DNA of 64,000 nt from UBA6522 sp965205045 (lineage in GTDB: Bacteria; Pseudomonadota; Gammaproteobacteria; Steroidobacterales; Rariloculaceae). Positions 7,886-16,711 of the stretch are shown here, piece after piece. A model generated the notes under the pieces. It did not search any database. It saw only the letters and a list, made by a program, of their open reading frames with translations, and was not told where the DNA came from. Where the stretch lies: contig OZ242031.1 of assembly GCA_965205045.1 (NCBI GenBank), forward strand, positions 5,022,001 through 5,086,000, written 5' to 3'. Both the position numbers and the translations under genes were made by a program. Each line of letters begins with the position of its first letter. The first letter of the stretch is position 1.

Positions 7886-10108
7886 TCAAGCTGCCCGCAG
7901 CGCCTCCCGCACGCGCTGACTCGTCATCGGCATGTGGCGCAGCCGAACCGTCGTCAGGGCGGCCACGGCGTTGGAAATCGCCGGCGCCATGACGGGTGTG
8001 GCCATTTGTGCGGCGCCCGTGGGGGGATTCGGCGTGCGCACGAGCTCCACCTCGATGTTCGGGATTTCCGACATTCTGGGAATCAGGTAGTCGTGGAAGT
8101 TCGACTGCTCGACAACGCCCTCCTCCATTGAAATCGACTCCGTGAGTGCCAGTCCCAATCCGTAAACGGCGCATCCCATCTGCTGCGCGATGACGTTGTC
8201 GGGCTGCACGGCGATGCCGCAGTCGATCGCAAGCCAGACATTGTGCACGGCGATCGCGCCGGTCTGGCGTTGGACCGAAACGTCAACGACCGTGGCGACC
8301 TGCGTGTCCTCGTAATCGATGTACGCGACCCCCAGCCCGTGTCCCTCGGGCGCGGTCCCCCAGCCCGACATGCCGGCGACGGTTTCGATCACCGTTCGGG
8401 CCCGCGGCTGATCGGCGAGCAGGTCGAGCCGGAATTCCACGGGGTCCCGGCCCGCATCGACGGCGATCTCGTCGATCAGCGACTCGGTGGCGAACTTGTT
8501 GTGCACGAAACCGATGCCCCGCAGCGGCAGCGTGCGCATGCCGCTGGTCCGGGGCGCGTGCTCGGCCAGCCGGTTGGGAATGGCGTAGGTCTGGATCTCG
8601 CTTCCCTCCATGCTGATCACGTCCTGGCCGTCCCCTTCGGCGAAACCCATCGGGTCCTGCTCCTTCTCGACCAGGTCGGACGCCCTGCGGGTATGCCACG
8701 CCGTGACCCGGCCGCCGGCGTCCAGGCCCGCGCGGATGAAGCTCGCGCTCATGGGATGGAATCGGCCCGCCCGGATGTCGTCCTCCCGGGTCCAGATGAC
8801 CTTGACGGGACGGCTTATTCTCTGCGAGAGCAGCACGGCATCCACCAGGAACGCCTGGTCGGTCGCCCCCCGCCGTCCGAACCCGCCGCCCAGCAGCATC
8901 TCGTTGAGCGCGACCCGGTCGGGCGCGATGCCGAGCGCCTGCGCGGTCGCGTTTACGGCCATGGTCTGGCTCTGCGTGCCCACCCAGATCTCGCAGGATT
9001 CGCCGTCCGCCGCCACGGAGGCGACGGCATTGAGCGGCTCCATCTGGGCGTGGTAGGCGAAATCGCTCCTGAACTCTCTCTCATACACCGTGGCGGCATT
9101 GTCCAGCGCGGCTTCGACATCGCCTTCGCTTTCCCAGGGCACCGCGTCCGGGGACCGGCTCCGCGCGGCGGCGGCAAAATCCGCCATCCCCCGCTCGCTG
9201 TCGAAGGACTGCGCCGGGTCCTGGTTCGACCAGCGCACGTTGAGTTCCGCCTTGCCCTCGAACGCCGCCCACGGCGATTCGGCCAGCACGCCCACGCCGC
9301 GCGGCAGCGCCTCGACCGCCAGCACGCCATCGACCCGCATCGTTGCCGAAGCGTCGATGGTGTCCGGCGTGCCGCCCGGAACCGGCGTCTGAAGCACCGC
9401 CCCGTAGACCATCCCGGGCGGGCGTACATCGATGCTGTACCGGGCGGTGCCGTCGACCTTCTGCGGCAGCTCCACGCGCATCACGTCGTTGCCGATCAGC
9501 CGGAATTCCGAGGGGTCCTTCAGGTCCTCTTCACGGATCTCGGGCGCGGTTTCGGGAATCTCGGCGAACGCCGCGACGGCCCCGTAGCCGATGCGCCGGC
9601 CCGTGGCCGCGTGAACGACGGCGTGCGGTTCGGTGGACAGTTCCCCGACCGGCACGCTCCAATGTCGCGCGACGTTCTCCAGCAGGACCCGCCGCACCTG
9701 GGCGCCGAACTGCCGCAAGGAATCGTAATAGCCGGAAACTGCGGCGCTGCCCGCGGTGTACATCTGGCCGTCGAATTCCGGATTGCCGTACACGGCATCG
9801 TCGGGCGGCGCCGGAACGATCTCGACCCGGTCCCAGTCCGCGTCCAGTTCCTCCGCGAGAATCAACGGCAGCGCTGTCCTCGAGCCCTGGCCCATCTCAA
9901 CGGCGGGCGAGACGATCGACACGGTGCCGTCTTCGGCAATGCCGACCCAGGGCGTGATCTGTCTCGCGGCGGCGCTGCCGCCAACCGGGGGCTCCGCGAT
10001 CATGCGGCGCTGGCAGCCCACGATCGCAAACGTCAGGCCCGCGGCGCCGACCATGATCTCGCGCCGGGTCAGCAGGGGAGCGCCCGATTCCAGTCCCGGT
10101 CCGTTCAT
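7886..10108 (-). CDS. Molybdenum hydroxylase large subunit (isoquinoline 1-oxidoreductase beta-like)
   Basis: 740 residues from the ATG at 10108, which overlaps the stop of the small subunit (ATGA), a sign of translational coupling. The N-terminus has LLTRREIMVGAAGLTF, a Tat-like signal, and then GCQRR. Xanthine-dehydrogenase-family features include MGQGSRTALPLILAEEL near the N-terminal third, the cofactor-binding LGGGFGRRG and the late MGCAVYGLGLALTE. The layout is that of IorB-type enzymes, where the molybdopterin subunit is exported with the iron-sulphur subunit and feeds electrons to a cytochrome or quinone. The substrate cannot be read from sequence; aldehydes and N-heterocycles are the usual ones. 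The active-site Glu near the C-terminus was not pinned down. Confidence 0.9.
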   Translation of the reverse strand: MNGPGLESGAPLLTRREIMVGAAGLTFAIVGCQRRMIAEPPVGGSAAARQITPWVGIAEDGTVSIVSPAVEMGQGSRTALPLILAEELDADWDRVEIVPAPPDDAVYGNPEFDGQMYTAGSAAVSGYYDSLRQFGAQVRRVLLENVARHWSVPVGELSTEPHAVVHAATGRRIGYGAVAAFAEIPETAPEIREEDLKDPSEFRLIGNDVMRVELPQKVDGTARYSIDVRPPGMVYGAVLQTPVPGGTPDTIDASATMRVDGVLAVEALPRGVGVLAESPWAAFEGKAELNVRWSNQDPAQSFDSERGMADFAAAARSRSPDAVPWESEGDVEAALDNAATVYEREFRSDFAYHAQMEPLNAVASVAADGESCEIWVGTQSQTMAVNATAQALGIAPDRVALNEMLLGGGFGRRGATDQAFLVDAVLLSQRISRPVKVIWTREDDIRAGRFHPMSASFIRAGLDAGGRVTAWHTRRASDLVEKEQDPMGFAEGDGQDVISMEGSEIQTYAIPNRLAEHAPRTSGMRTLPLRGIGFVHNKFATESLIDEIAVDAGRDPVEFRLDLLADQPRARTVIETVAGMSGWGTAPEGHGLGVAYIDYEDTQVATVVDVSVQRQTGAIAVHNVWLAIDCGIAVQPDNVIAQQMGCAVYGLGLALTESISMEEGVVEQSNFHDYLIPRMSEIPNIEVELVRTPNPPTGAAQMATPVMAPAISNAVAALTTVRLRHMPMTSQRVREALRAA

Positions 10109-10563
10109 CGCCGCTGCCCCGCCGCGCGCTGGATGGCGCGAACGATCCTCGGGTAGGTGCCGCAGCGGCACAGGTTGGCGTTCATGTGCTGTACGATTTC
10201 CTCGCGCGTCGGGTCGGGGTTTCGGCTGAGCAGGTCCGCCGCACTCATGATCTGGCCGGGCTGGCAGTAGCCGCACTGGGGAACCGATTCGGCCAGCCAG
10301 GCCTCCTTGAGGGCGCCGCCCGAATCCCCGGACAGCCCCTCGATCGTCGTGACGCTGCGTCCCTCGGCCGCGGACACCGGCGTCTGGCAGGAAAACGTGC
10401 GATTGCCGTCGACGTGCACCATGCAGGCGCCGCACAGCCCCGCGCCGCAACCGAACTTGGTCCCGGCGAGGCCGAGTTCCTCGCGCAGTACCCACAGGAG
10501 CGGCGTCTGCGGCGGCGCCTGGACCGACACCGGCCGATTGTTGACTCTGAGATCGGTAGGCAT
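10105..10563 (-). CDS. 2Fe-2S small subunit of molybdenum hydroxylase (isoquinoline 1-oxidoreductase alpha-like)
   Basis: 152 residues. The plant-type ferredoxin cluster motif is complete (KFGCGAGLCGACMVHVDG with a further Cys in FSCQTP), and the C-terminal helical cluster domain has CGYCQPGQIMSA and NLCRCGTYPRI. This is the standard two-cluster small subunit of xanthine-dehydrogenase-family enzymes, length as expected. It has no export signal of its own and would travel with the Tat-signal-bearing large subunit encoded directly downstream with a 4-base overlap. No separate FAD subunit is present, as usual for the Ior type. The DUF3500 gene lies 51 bases upstream on the same strand. Confidence 0.95.
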   Translation of the reverse strand: MPTDLRVNNRPVSVQAPPQTPLLWVLREELGLAGTKFGCGAGLCGACMVHVDGNRTFSCQTPVSAAEGRSVTTIEGLSGDSGGALKEAWLAESVPQCGYCQPGQIMSAADLLSRNPDPTREEIVQHMNANLCRCGTYPRIVRAIQRAAGQRR

Positions 10564-10614
10564 CGCTTACTCCACACGGCACGGGGCGCTTGAACGTATA
10601 CCAATCATGACCCG

Positions 10615-11832
10615 TCAATGGGGGAAGAGTTCATAGTGCTGGCGCAGCCATTCCATTCCGTAGTCGTTGCCGTTGGGCGTGCGAACGACCGAGTGAATGT
10701 GCTGGCGGATGGGGATATCGTCCGGCTCGCCGGGTATGTCGATGGTGCCCTGGTGGTCGAACTCGATGATCACCACCGGGCTCTGAATCCTGAAGAAGAA
10801 CAGGTCTTCGGATCCCAGGGAAGCGTCCCACCGGTTCCAGGCGAAGTGGGTTTCGTCCAGGTGCGAGTCGATCTGGCGCATTCTGATGTCGGCGTACGAC
10901 TCGCGGTTGTGCGTAATGAACGCCTCGATGACCCCGAGCAGTATCCTCCTTTGTTCCTCGGACAGGGAATCGGCGCGGATGCCCTCGTACGGCAGGACGG
11001 CGTTGTCGGAGCCCATCTCGATCGAGGTCCGGCTGAAATTGATCCCGTGAGGTTCCGGCAACTCGTGGCCGGCCAGCAGGGCCGCCTCCCTCTGCTGCGC
11101 CGTCAGGCTCGCGTACAGCGCGAACGCCTTTTCCCGTTCGGCCACCAGCGCGGTGGTGCCCCGGTAGGCCCCGCCATCCGCAAACACCGGCTCGGAACCC
11201 ATGAAGACCGGGGACATGACCACGCGATCGCCGAGCACGAAGTAGTTGATGACCAGGTGATGACCGTCGATCTGCCAGCCCCAGGGCCGCGTGTCCGACG
11301 GTTCTCCCATGATCGTCAGCCAGTAGAACCACTCCGAGAGCAGGTGCCGGTTGCCGCTCAACTCGGCCAGGGACTCGTTGAGCCGCATGATGTCGCGCGA
11401 GGCGGCAAACCCCTTCGCGCTGAGCGCCGCGCTCATCATGTCGAACGCCCGGTCCCGCTGTCCTTCGGTCAGCTCGTCGAAGCCGATGCCGTCGCGGACG
11501 TAGGGTCTTGTGTTGCCCCACCGCCGCCACTCGTCGCTGTCCACGGGAAACAGGACCCTGTCGCGCTGCTCCCGCGTCAGAGAGTTCAGGAATTCCGTTG
11601 CCGCCCGCACCAGCGTCGCATTGGATTCGCCCTCGGGGCCGTCGATGGAGTAGAGGCCCTGCACGGGCGATCCGTCCGTGGTCACCCCGACGAACGGCTG
11701 GCCGGCCGCGTCGATCACGGGCCGGCTGTGTTCCGGACTGCCCCTGAACGCGGACTCGAATTCCTGGCCGGCGGCGACGCCGCTGAAGCACGCCGCCGCC
11801 ACGCCCGCACAGAAGGATAATCCCGGTTTCAT
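10615..11832 (-). CDS. Secreted DUF3500 family protein
   Basis: 405 residues with a Sec signal peptide cleaved near GVAAGQ. The body matches the DUF3500 pattern: FLNSLTREQRDRVLFP and SDEWRRWGNTRPYVRDG near the start, then WGWQIDGHHLVINYFVLGD, and the C-terminal HIHSVVRTPNGNDYG. DUF3500 proteins are periplasmic or secreted and have no settled function; the conserved His, Trp and Asp residues hint at an enzyme. It is upstream of the molybdenum hydroxylase genes on the same strand with a 51-base gap and downstream of a DUF6152 gene, so it probably belongs to that unit. GGGAGAG precedes the ATG. Function stays open. Confidence 0.88.
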   Translation of the reverse strand: MKPGLSFCAGVAAACFSGVAAGQEFESAFRGSPEHSRPVIDAAGQPFVGVTTDGSPVQGLYSIDGPEGESNATLVRAATEFLNSLTREQRDRVLFPVDSDEWRRWGNTRPYVRDGIGFDELTEGQRDRAFDMMSAALSAKGFAASRDIMRLNESLAELSGNRHLLSEWFYWLTIMGEPSDTRPWGWQIDGHHLVINYFVLGDRVVMSPVFMGSEPVFADGGAYRGTTALVAEREKAFALYASLTAQQREAALLAGHELPEPHGINFSRTSIEMGSDNAVLPYEGIRADSLSEEQRRILLGVIEAFITHNRESYADIRMRQIDSHLDETHFAWNRWDASLGSEDLFFFRIQSPVVIIEFDHQGTIDIPGEPDDIPIRQHIHSVVRTPNGNDYGMEWLRQHYELFPH

Positions 11833-11896
11833 TCACGCTCTCCCAAAATTGTTGCTCTTGACGAGCGCACGTCAAATTGCACTGCCTGCCTGCCGG

Positions 11897-12307
11897 TCAA
11901 TTGGACGGGGCTTCGTCTTCCCCGAGATCCTCCGTGTAGAGAAACCCGTCGGCCGGCCGCTCGATGCTGCGAACGTAGAGTTGCTCGGACTGGCGCCTCG
12001 CGGGCATGCCCGTGACCACCAGCCTGTCGCCGGGCTGAAGCGTGGAGCGGGAAAAACCATCCTCGACCAGTTCCCAGCGGTCGTCCAGCAGCAGGCGCCA
12101 TTCCTCGGTCTCTCCGGCCTCGTTGACGACGTCGGCGGTGACGTACGGGTGCGGGTTGATGAATCTGAATTCCTTCACCAGCGCCTCGACCGTGATGTAG
12201 TTGTCCGGGTCGTAGTCCGCCCCGATGGCGTGATGCGCGCCCACGTTGCCGGCGTGCGCCATCAAACCGGCAGCCAACGCGACCAGGGCCATGCGATTCG
12301 GTTTCAC
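11897..12307 (-). CDS. Periplasmic DUF6152 family protein
   Basis: 136 residues from a GTG at 12307, preceded by GGAGGAA at good spacing. A Sec signal ends at NVGAHHA. The mature protein shows the family pattern: HHAIGADYDPDNYI, then VEALVKEFRFINPHPYVTADV, WRLLLDD and LQPGDRLVVTGMPAR, an OB-like small beta-barrel. A second member of the family lies at 49574-49966. These small exported proteins often accompany oxidoreductase or amidohydrolase genes but have no known activity. An 11-bp direct-repeat box at 12359-12391 lies 52 bases upstream of the start, so it is probably regulated by the two-component system encoded next to it. Confidence 0.85.
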   Translation of the reverse strand: MKPNRMALVALAAGLMAHAGNVGAHHAIGADYDPDNYITVEALVKEFRFINPHPYVTADVVNEAGETEEWRLLLDDRWELVEDGFSRSTLQPGDRLVVTGMPARRQSEQLYVRSIERPADGFLYTEDLGEDEAPSN

Positions 12308-12358
12308 TGTTGTTCCTCCAAAACTTCTCTCATGCGCGTTCCATTTCTACAGCAGATC

Positions 12359-12391
12359 GCATTACGGCATCGTTACGGCTTCATTAAAGCG
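12359..12391 (-). promoter_or_regulatory. Three 11-bp direct repeats, putative OmpR/PhoB-type operator
   Basis: Read on the plus strand, three consecutive 11-mers are GCATTACGGCA, TCGTTACGGCT and TCATTAAAGCG. The 11-bp period is typical for winged-helix OmpR/PhoB regulators bound as tandem dimers. An equivalent box occurs at 14609-14641 upstream of the response regulator gene. It lies 52-84 bases upstream of the DUF6152 start. Binding by the adjacent regulator is inference. Confidence 0.6.
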
Positions 12392-12492
12392 CGTTCAGCC
12401 AGGAGTCCGGCGCCGATCACACACGGGGGAACCCGGCTCAGGCGCCTGGATCGCCCGCGCACAAGGAGACGGTCTTTCGAGCCTTCGAAACA

Positions 12493-13887
12493 TCAGGATG
12501 GCAGGTTCATGCTGATGTGCAGGCCCGGATCGCCGGATTTCAGCGTGACGGCCGCGCCGTGCAACTGGGCCACCGCCGCCACGACGCTAAGCCCCAGGCC
12601 GTTGCCTTCCGAATCCCTGTGCGCCTCCAGCCGATAGAACCGGTCGAACACCTTTTCGTGCTCGTTCTCCGGGATGCCCGGTCCGGAATCGGACACGAAT
12701 ATTCGGGGACCCCCGTCGCTGTCCTCTGTACCCACGGTCACGGTTCCTCCGGGCGGCGTGTACTTGACCGCGTTGTCGGCCAGATTGGAGACGGCCTGGG
12801 AAATCAGGTCCTGGTCCCCGACGAACTTGCCCGAACCGTTCAACTGGCTGCGCAAGGTGATGCCCCTCTCGGCGGCCACCGGCCAATAGAATTCCACGAT
12901 GTCGGTAATGACGTGATGCAGGTTCATCGGCTCGAAATCCCGCCGGCGCGCCCCCGACTCGATCTGGGCGATCCTCAGCAGTGCATTGAACGTATCCAGT
13001 ACCTTGCCCGCCTCTTCGATGGATTGTTCGACGTGTCCGTCGAGATTCGTCTCCTCGGGCAGCAGGACCCGGAGTTCCTCGAGGCTGTGCAGAAGCCTCG
13101 TCAGCGGCGTGCGCAGATCGTGCGCGATGGCGTTCGAAGTATTGTTGACCGCGTCCATGAGCGCTTCGATCTGGTCCATCATCCCGTTCAGATTGACGGC
13201 CAGGCGGTCGAACTCGTCGTTCGTGTCGTCGACCGGCATGCGGCTGGCGAGGTTTCCGCGCCGGATCTCCCGGCTCGTCCGGGTGAGTTTTCTCAGCCGC
13301 GAAGCGATGTTTCTCGACATCAGCAGGCTGCCGCCGACGCCGAGCCCCAGCATGAGGACGAATCCCCACAGCAGCACGGTGAGCAGGATTTCCTCCAGTA
13401 CGTCGAGCTGGCCGATGTCGGTGCCGTAGAGGAACCCGTAGCCCCCGGACAACTGCACGATGCGCGCGAACGCAAGCGCGTTCTCCGACTCCGACTCGAG
13501 TTCGTTCAGCTCGTAGTCGAACCAGTCGCCCTCGCGGAACAATTCCTCGCACCGGGGTGCGATAGCCTCCGGGGACGGCTGACTGTCAAGCTGGCCCGAT
13601 ACCGCATTGCACCGGCTGTCGACGACCAGATAGACCGCCTGGCTGTCGGCGTCTCCGCCGAACTCGCGGTCCATTGCCTGCTCCAGCGCATCCAGTCCAC
13701 CCCGCCGGAAGGCTTCCGTCGCGGCCGCGGCGACCGGTTCGACGGAAGCCAGAAGGTCTCTTTTCAGGTAGGCGGTCGCCTGGAGGTAGATGAACAGGCC
13801 CAGCAACAGGAAACTCACGGCGAACACCGCCATGAATCCGAGCGAGAGCCGAAAGATCGTGCTACGTTTGCGGAGCGCGAAGAACAT
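12493..13887 (-). CDS. Sensor histidine kinase of an OmpR-type two-component system
   Basis: 464 residues. TM1 is about residues 14-36, a periplasmic domain of about 130 residues follows, TM2 about 166-190, HAMP about 190-245, then the H-box SNAIAHDLRTPLTRLL with His256. The catalytic domain has DNAVKYTPPGG, VSDSGPGIP and FYRLEAHRDSEGNGLGLSVV. All key residues are in place. The layout matches EnvZ/PhoR/TctE-like kinases paired with OmpR regulators. The start overlaps the end of the response regulator gene by 26 bases, so both are made from one transcript. The periplasmic ligand is unknown; the downstream oxidoreductase genes suggest a response to their substrate (inference). Confidence 0.93.
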   Translation of the reverse strand: MFFALRKRSTIFRLSLGFMAVFAVSFLLLGLFIYLQATAYLKRDLLASVEPVAAAATEAFRRGGLDALEQAMDREFGGDADSQAVYLVVDSRCNAVSGQLDSQPSPEAIAPRCEELFREGDWFDYELNELESESENALAFARIVQLSGGYGFLYGTDIGQLDVLEEILLTVLLWGFVLMLGLGVGGSLLMSRNIASRLRKLTRTSREIRRGNLASRMPVDDTNDEFDRLAVNLNGMMDQIEALMDAVNNTSNAIAHDLRTPLTRLLHSLEELRVLLPEETNLDGHVEQSIEEAGKVLDTFNALLRIAQIESGARRRDFEPMNLHHVITDIVEFYWPVAAERGITLRSQLNGSGKFVGDQDLISQAVSNLADNAVKYTPPGGTVTVGTEDSDGGPRIFVSDSGPGIPENEHEKVFDRFYRLEAHRDSEGNGLGLSVVAAVAQLHGAAVTLKSGDPGLHISMNLPS

Positions 13888-14542
13888 AGCCTGCGCCGCG
13901 GACCGTGTGGATCAGCGGCTGATCGAATCCCTTGTCGATTTTCTGGCGGATGCGGCTGATGTGCACGTCGATCACGTTCGTGCGCGGGTCGAAATGATAG
14001 TCCCAGACCCCTTCCAGCAGCATGGTCCGGGTCACGACCTGGCCGGCGTGTCGCATCAGGAATTCCAGCAGGCGAAACTCCCTGGGCATCAACTCGATGA
14101 GTTTGCCGTTGCGGGTCACGACCCGTCCCAGCAGGTCCATCCGAAGCCCTTCCACCTGCAGCGCGGAGGATTCGTCCTGATCCGTCGCACGCCGCAACAG
14201 GGCCTCGATCCGGGCAAGCAATTCGGAGAACGAGAACGGTTTCGCCAGGTAGTCGTCGCCCCCGGCGCGCAGGCACTTGACACGCTCATCGACGTCGCCG
14301 AGCGCGGTGAGGAAGATCACGGGGACCCGATTGTGCCTGTTGCGCAGCGAGCGAAGGATGCTGAGCCCGTCCAAGCCCGGCAGCATCCGGTCCACGACGA
14401 TCACGTCGTAGGCTTCCATCGTGGCCGCGGCCAGGCCGTCGTTGCCGTCCGCCACGTGGTCCGTGACATGCCCGGCCTCGGCAAGCCCCTTCGTCACGTA
14501 GCCGGCAACCTTCTGGTCGTCTTCGATGAGGAGTATTCTCAT
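13862..14542 (-). CDS. OmpR-family response regulator
   Basis: 226 residues. Receiver domain about 1-115 with acidic residues EDD at 7-9, phosphoacceptor Asp51 (VIVVDRMLPGLDG), Thr79 in FLTAL and Lys101 in YLAKPFSF. The DNA-binding winged helix covers about 128-223, with LMPREFRLLEFLMRHAG and the recognition-helix region NVIDVHISRIRQKID. It overlaps the kinase gene downstream. Its own upstream region carries three 11-bp direct repeats, suggesting autoregulation, and the same box lies before the DUF6152 gene. It is close in style to the CopR/TctD/PhoP branch. Confidence 0.95.
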   Translation of the reverse strand: MRILLIEDDQKVAGYVTKGLAEAGHVTDHVADGNDGLAAATMEAYDVIVVDRMLPGLDGLSILRSLRNRHNRVPVIFLTALGDVDERVKCLRAGGDDYLAKPFSFSELLARIEALLRRATDQDESSALQVEGLRMDLLGRVVTRNGKLIELMPREFRLLEFLMRHAGQVVTRTMLLEGVWDYHFDPRTNVIDVHISRIRQKIDKGFDQPLIHTVRGAGYVLRAPQT

Positions 14543-14608
14543 TCCAGTGTCCCCGGTCCGGTTAATGGGCGATCTGCAGACTGGCCACCCTTCAGGTTAG
14601 CGCCACTC

Positions 14609-14641
14609 GCATTACCGCACCTTTTCCGGCGCATTAAAACG
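14609..14641 (-). promoter_or_regulatory. Second copy of the 11-bp direct-repeat box, putative autoregulatory operator
   Basis: The three 11-mers on the plus strand are GCATTACCGCA, CCTTTTCCGGC and GCATTAAAACG. The first and third units match the box at 12359-12391 closely; the middle one is weaker. The box is 67-99 bases upstream of the response regulator start. It also lies about 270 bases upstream of the plus-strand amidohydrolase gene. The rest of the 14543-14912 intergenic region shows no other feature I can support. Confidence 0.6.
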
Positions 14642-14912
14642 GTTTAATGTTGGCGTCCGTTCGGGGCATTTTTCGGACTCCCGCGGGCAATCGACAGCGG
14701 CGCTTCCAATGCCGGTTTTTCGCCAGGCACCGTTCAGCTTCGTGTGGAACCGTTGAGCCAGATGAACCGTTCGTAATCTTGCCGACAGGTTCCCGAAAGG
14801 TGACAGGACTATGATGTTTTTTGATTCTTGTGTACACACGCGCTTGATGATGATGTCCTTTGCTGCGGGATCTTCGATCCCGTCAACAATCCGCAACCTC
14901 AAGGGGAGCACG

Positions 14913-16145
14913 ATGAACAGAGCGGTCGTTACGGGCCTTGCCATATTCCTTGGCCTCTCCGCGGGCCAGGAAATCTCCGCCCAGGACCTGATCGTCACCA
15001 ACGCGCGGGTCATCGTCGGCAACGGGCAGGTCATCCCGAACGGCTCCGTGGCGGTCCGGAGGGGAAGGATTGCAGGCGTTTCCGAAGGCTCTCCAACGGA
15101 CCCGGACCTGCCGGTCGTGGATGCGAGCGGCCTGTCGGTCATGCCGGGATTCATCGACGCGCACCGCCAGGTCATTCACGGCGACCCCGGCGATTGGATG
15201 GAAGACGCTGCGGACCGCATGCAGGCGTACCTGGAGGCCGGGTTCACGACCGTCCTGTCGGCGGGCGATCCCACCGAGCCGATACTGGAGCTGCGCGACC
15301 GGATCGATTCGCGCGAGATCACCGGGCCCCGCCTCCTTGTGTCGGGACCGGTCGTTCTCGATCGTGACGAAGCCGGGGACGCCGCCGAGGCGGCGGTTCG
15401 CGAGGCGGTGCTGGAAATGACGCTGACCGCCGCCGACGCGATTGCGGCGGACATGCGCGGGGCGCCCGGGCGGCACAACACCGGGTTGCTGGCCGTTGCG
15501 CGGGACGAGGCCGATCGGCAGGGGCTTCTCACGCTGACGCATGTTCGGGATGTGGACGATGTCATGGAAGCCATTGAGGGGGGAAGCGGTTACCTGACTG
15601 GCACCCCGCAATCGGGCGGACTGGATGAAGAAGCCGCACGGCGGATCGTCGAGCTCGGGCGGGACAACGCCGAGTACGGACTGGTCATGACGTCCGCGCT
15701 GGGCCCCTTCGTGCCGGCGTTCGCCGACCGCAATGCATACGTCGCGGCAAGCCTGGAAGACGACAACCTGCCTCGTCTCGGCGACCTCACGCCCTATCCG
15801 CTCGAGGCGCTCTCAGGCGCGCTCCAGGGCGTGGCGAACGCAAGAATGCTTTGGGACGCCGGCATCATTTATGGATTCGGGACGGCTACGCCGTTTCCTC
15901 CAGCCGATGCGCTTCGCCACGAACTCATTCCGCTCCGGCTGGCTTTCTCGAACCGCGACATCGTGCGCATGCTCACGAGATCGGGCGCTTTCGCCGTTCG
16001 GCGCGACGACGCACTGGGTACGCTGGAACTGGGCAAGATTGCAGACTTGGTCATCGTCGACGGGAACCCGCTGACCGACCTCGACGCGCTTTTTCGCATC
16101 GTGGCGGTGATCCGGACGGGACAGATGGTGGTGGACAATCGATGA
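14913..16145 (+). CDS. Exported amidohydrolase-family protein with altered metal site
   Basis: 410 residues from the ATG at 14913, chosen because AAGGGGAG precedes it and a Sec signal peptide follows (to about residue 24). The fold marks of metal-dependent hydrolases of the imidazolonepropionase type are present: NARVIVGNG, MPGFIDAH, LGTLELGKIADLVIVDGNPL. However the metal motif HxH reads HRQ (His84, Gln86), and the last metal ligand, Asp in the usual GTD, reads GTA (Ala325). His210 in LTHV remains. It may bind one metal only, or have lost hydrolase activity. The RidA-like gene follows after 52 bases, the hydrolase gene after that; the four exported proteins look like one operon. Confidence 0.85.
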   Translation: MNRAVVTGLAIFLGLSAGQEISAQDLIVTNARVIVGNGQVIPNGSVAVRRGRIAGVSEGSPTDPDLPVVDASGLSVMPGFIDAHRQVIHGDPGDWMEDAADRMQAYLEAGFTTVLSAGDPTEPILELRDRIDSREITGPRLLVSGPVVLDRDEAGDAAEAAVREAVLEMTLTAADAIAADMRGAPGRHNTGLLAVARDEADRQGLLTLTHVRDVDDVMEAIEGGSGYLTGTPQSGGLDEEAARRIVELGRDNAEYGLVMTSALGPFVPAFADRNAYVAASLEDDNLPRLGDLTPYPLEALSGALQGVANARMLWDAGIIYGFGTATPFPPADALRHELIPLRLAFSNRDIVRMLTRSGAFAVRRDDALGTLELGKIADLVIVDGNPLTDLDALFRIVAVIRTGQMVVDNR

Positions 16146-16197
16146 ACCCGTCCGGTATCGCTGCGGCGGGATCCCCAAACCCTCAGGAGAATAGAAA

Positions 16198-16695
16198 ATG
16201 ACAATTCATCCGGCGAAAATCGCACGCGCCATCGCCTGGCCGACGCTGCTGGCCCTGGTGGCATCCCTTGCATGGTCTCAGGACGCGCAGCCGGTGCGGA
16301 AAGAGTACCTCATCGACGAATACGGCGAGCTGCGCGCCTTCTCCCGCGCGGTGGCCACCACCGGCGGCACGATCGTATGGGTGGCCGGCCATACCACGCT
16401 GACGGACGCGGACGGGAACGACATTTCGGGCGACTTCGAGGCCCAGACGCATGAACTGTTCCGTCTGATCCGCCTGCGGCTGGAACATTTCGGGGGTACG
16501 CTGTCGGACATTGTGACCATGACCGTCTACATCCAGGATGTGCGGGACGGCGACCGGTTCGTGGAGATTCGCAGCCAGTACTTCGACGACGGCCGTTATC
16601 CTTCCAGCGCCCTGATCACCGTGGTGGGCTTCGCGCGCCCGGGCACCATGATCGAGATCAAGCCCACGGCCGTGATCGGGACGGAGATCGAGTAG
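16198..16695 (+). CDS. RidA/YjgF-family protein with signal peptide
   Basis: 165 residues. A hydrophobic N-terminus (to about residue 27, ending ASLAWSQ) looks like a Sec signal, unusual for this normally cytosolic family. The core shows the RidA pattern: VWVAGHTTLTDADG, FRLIRLRLEHFGGTLSDIVTMTVYI, YPSSALITVVGFARPGTMIEI. The Arg that binds substrate carboxylate in enamine deaminases (usually in PARS) is Ser here, so deaminase activity is doubtful. AGGAG precedes the ATG. It sits between an amidohydrolase and a formamidase-like hydrolase, a context seen in pathways that release reactive imines or amides. Role unknown. Confidence 0.88.
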   Translation: MTIHPAKIARAIAWPTLLALVASLAWSQDAQPVRKEYLIDEYGELRAFSRAVATTGGTIVWVAGHTTLTDADGNDISGDFEAQTHELFRLIRLRLEHFGGTLSDIVTMTVYIQDVRDGDRFVEIRSQYFDDGRYPSSALITVVGFARPGTMIEIKPTAVIGTEIE

Positions 16696-16711
16696 TGCGG
16701 GAGGCCTGCAG

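Noticed and set aside
8243..10156. Long plus-strand open frame opposite the molybdenum hydroxylase large subunit
   Set aside because: The minus-strand protein has clear family motifs; the plus frame is Arg/Gly/His-rich mirror sequence.
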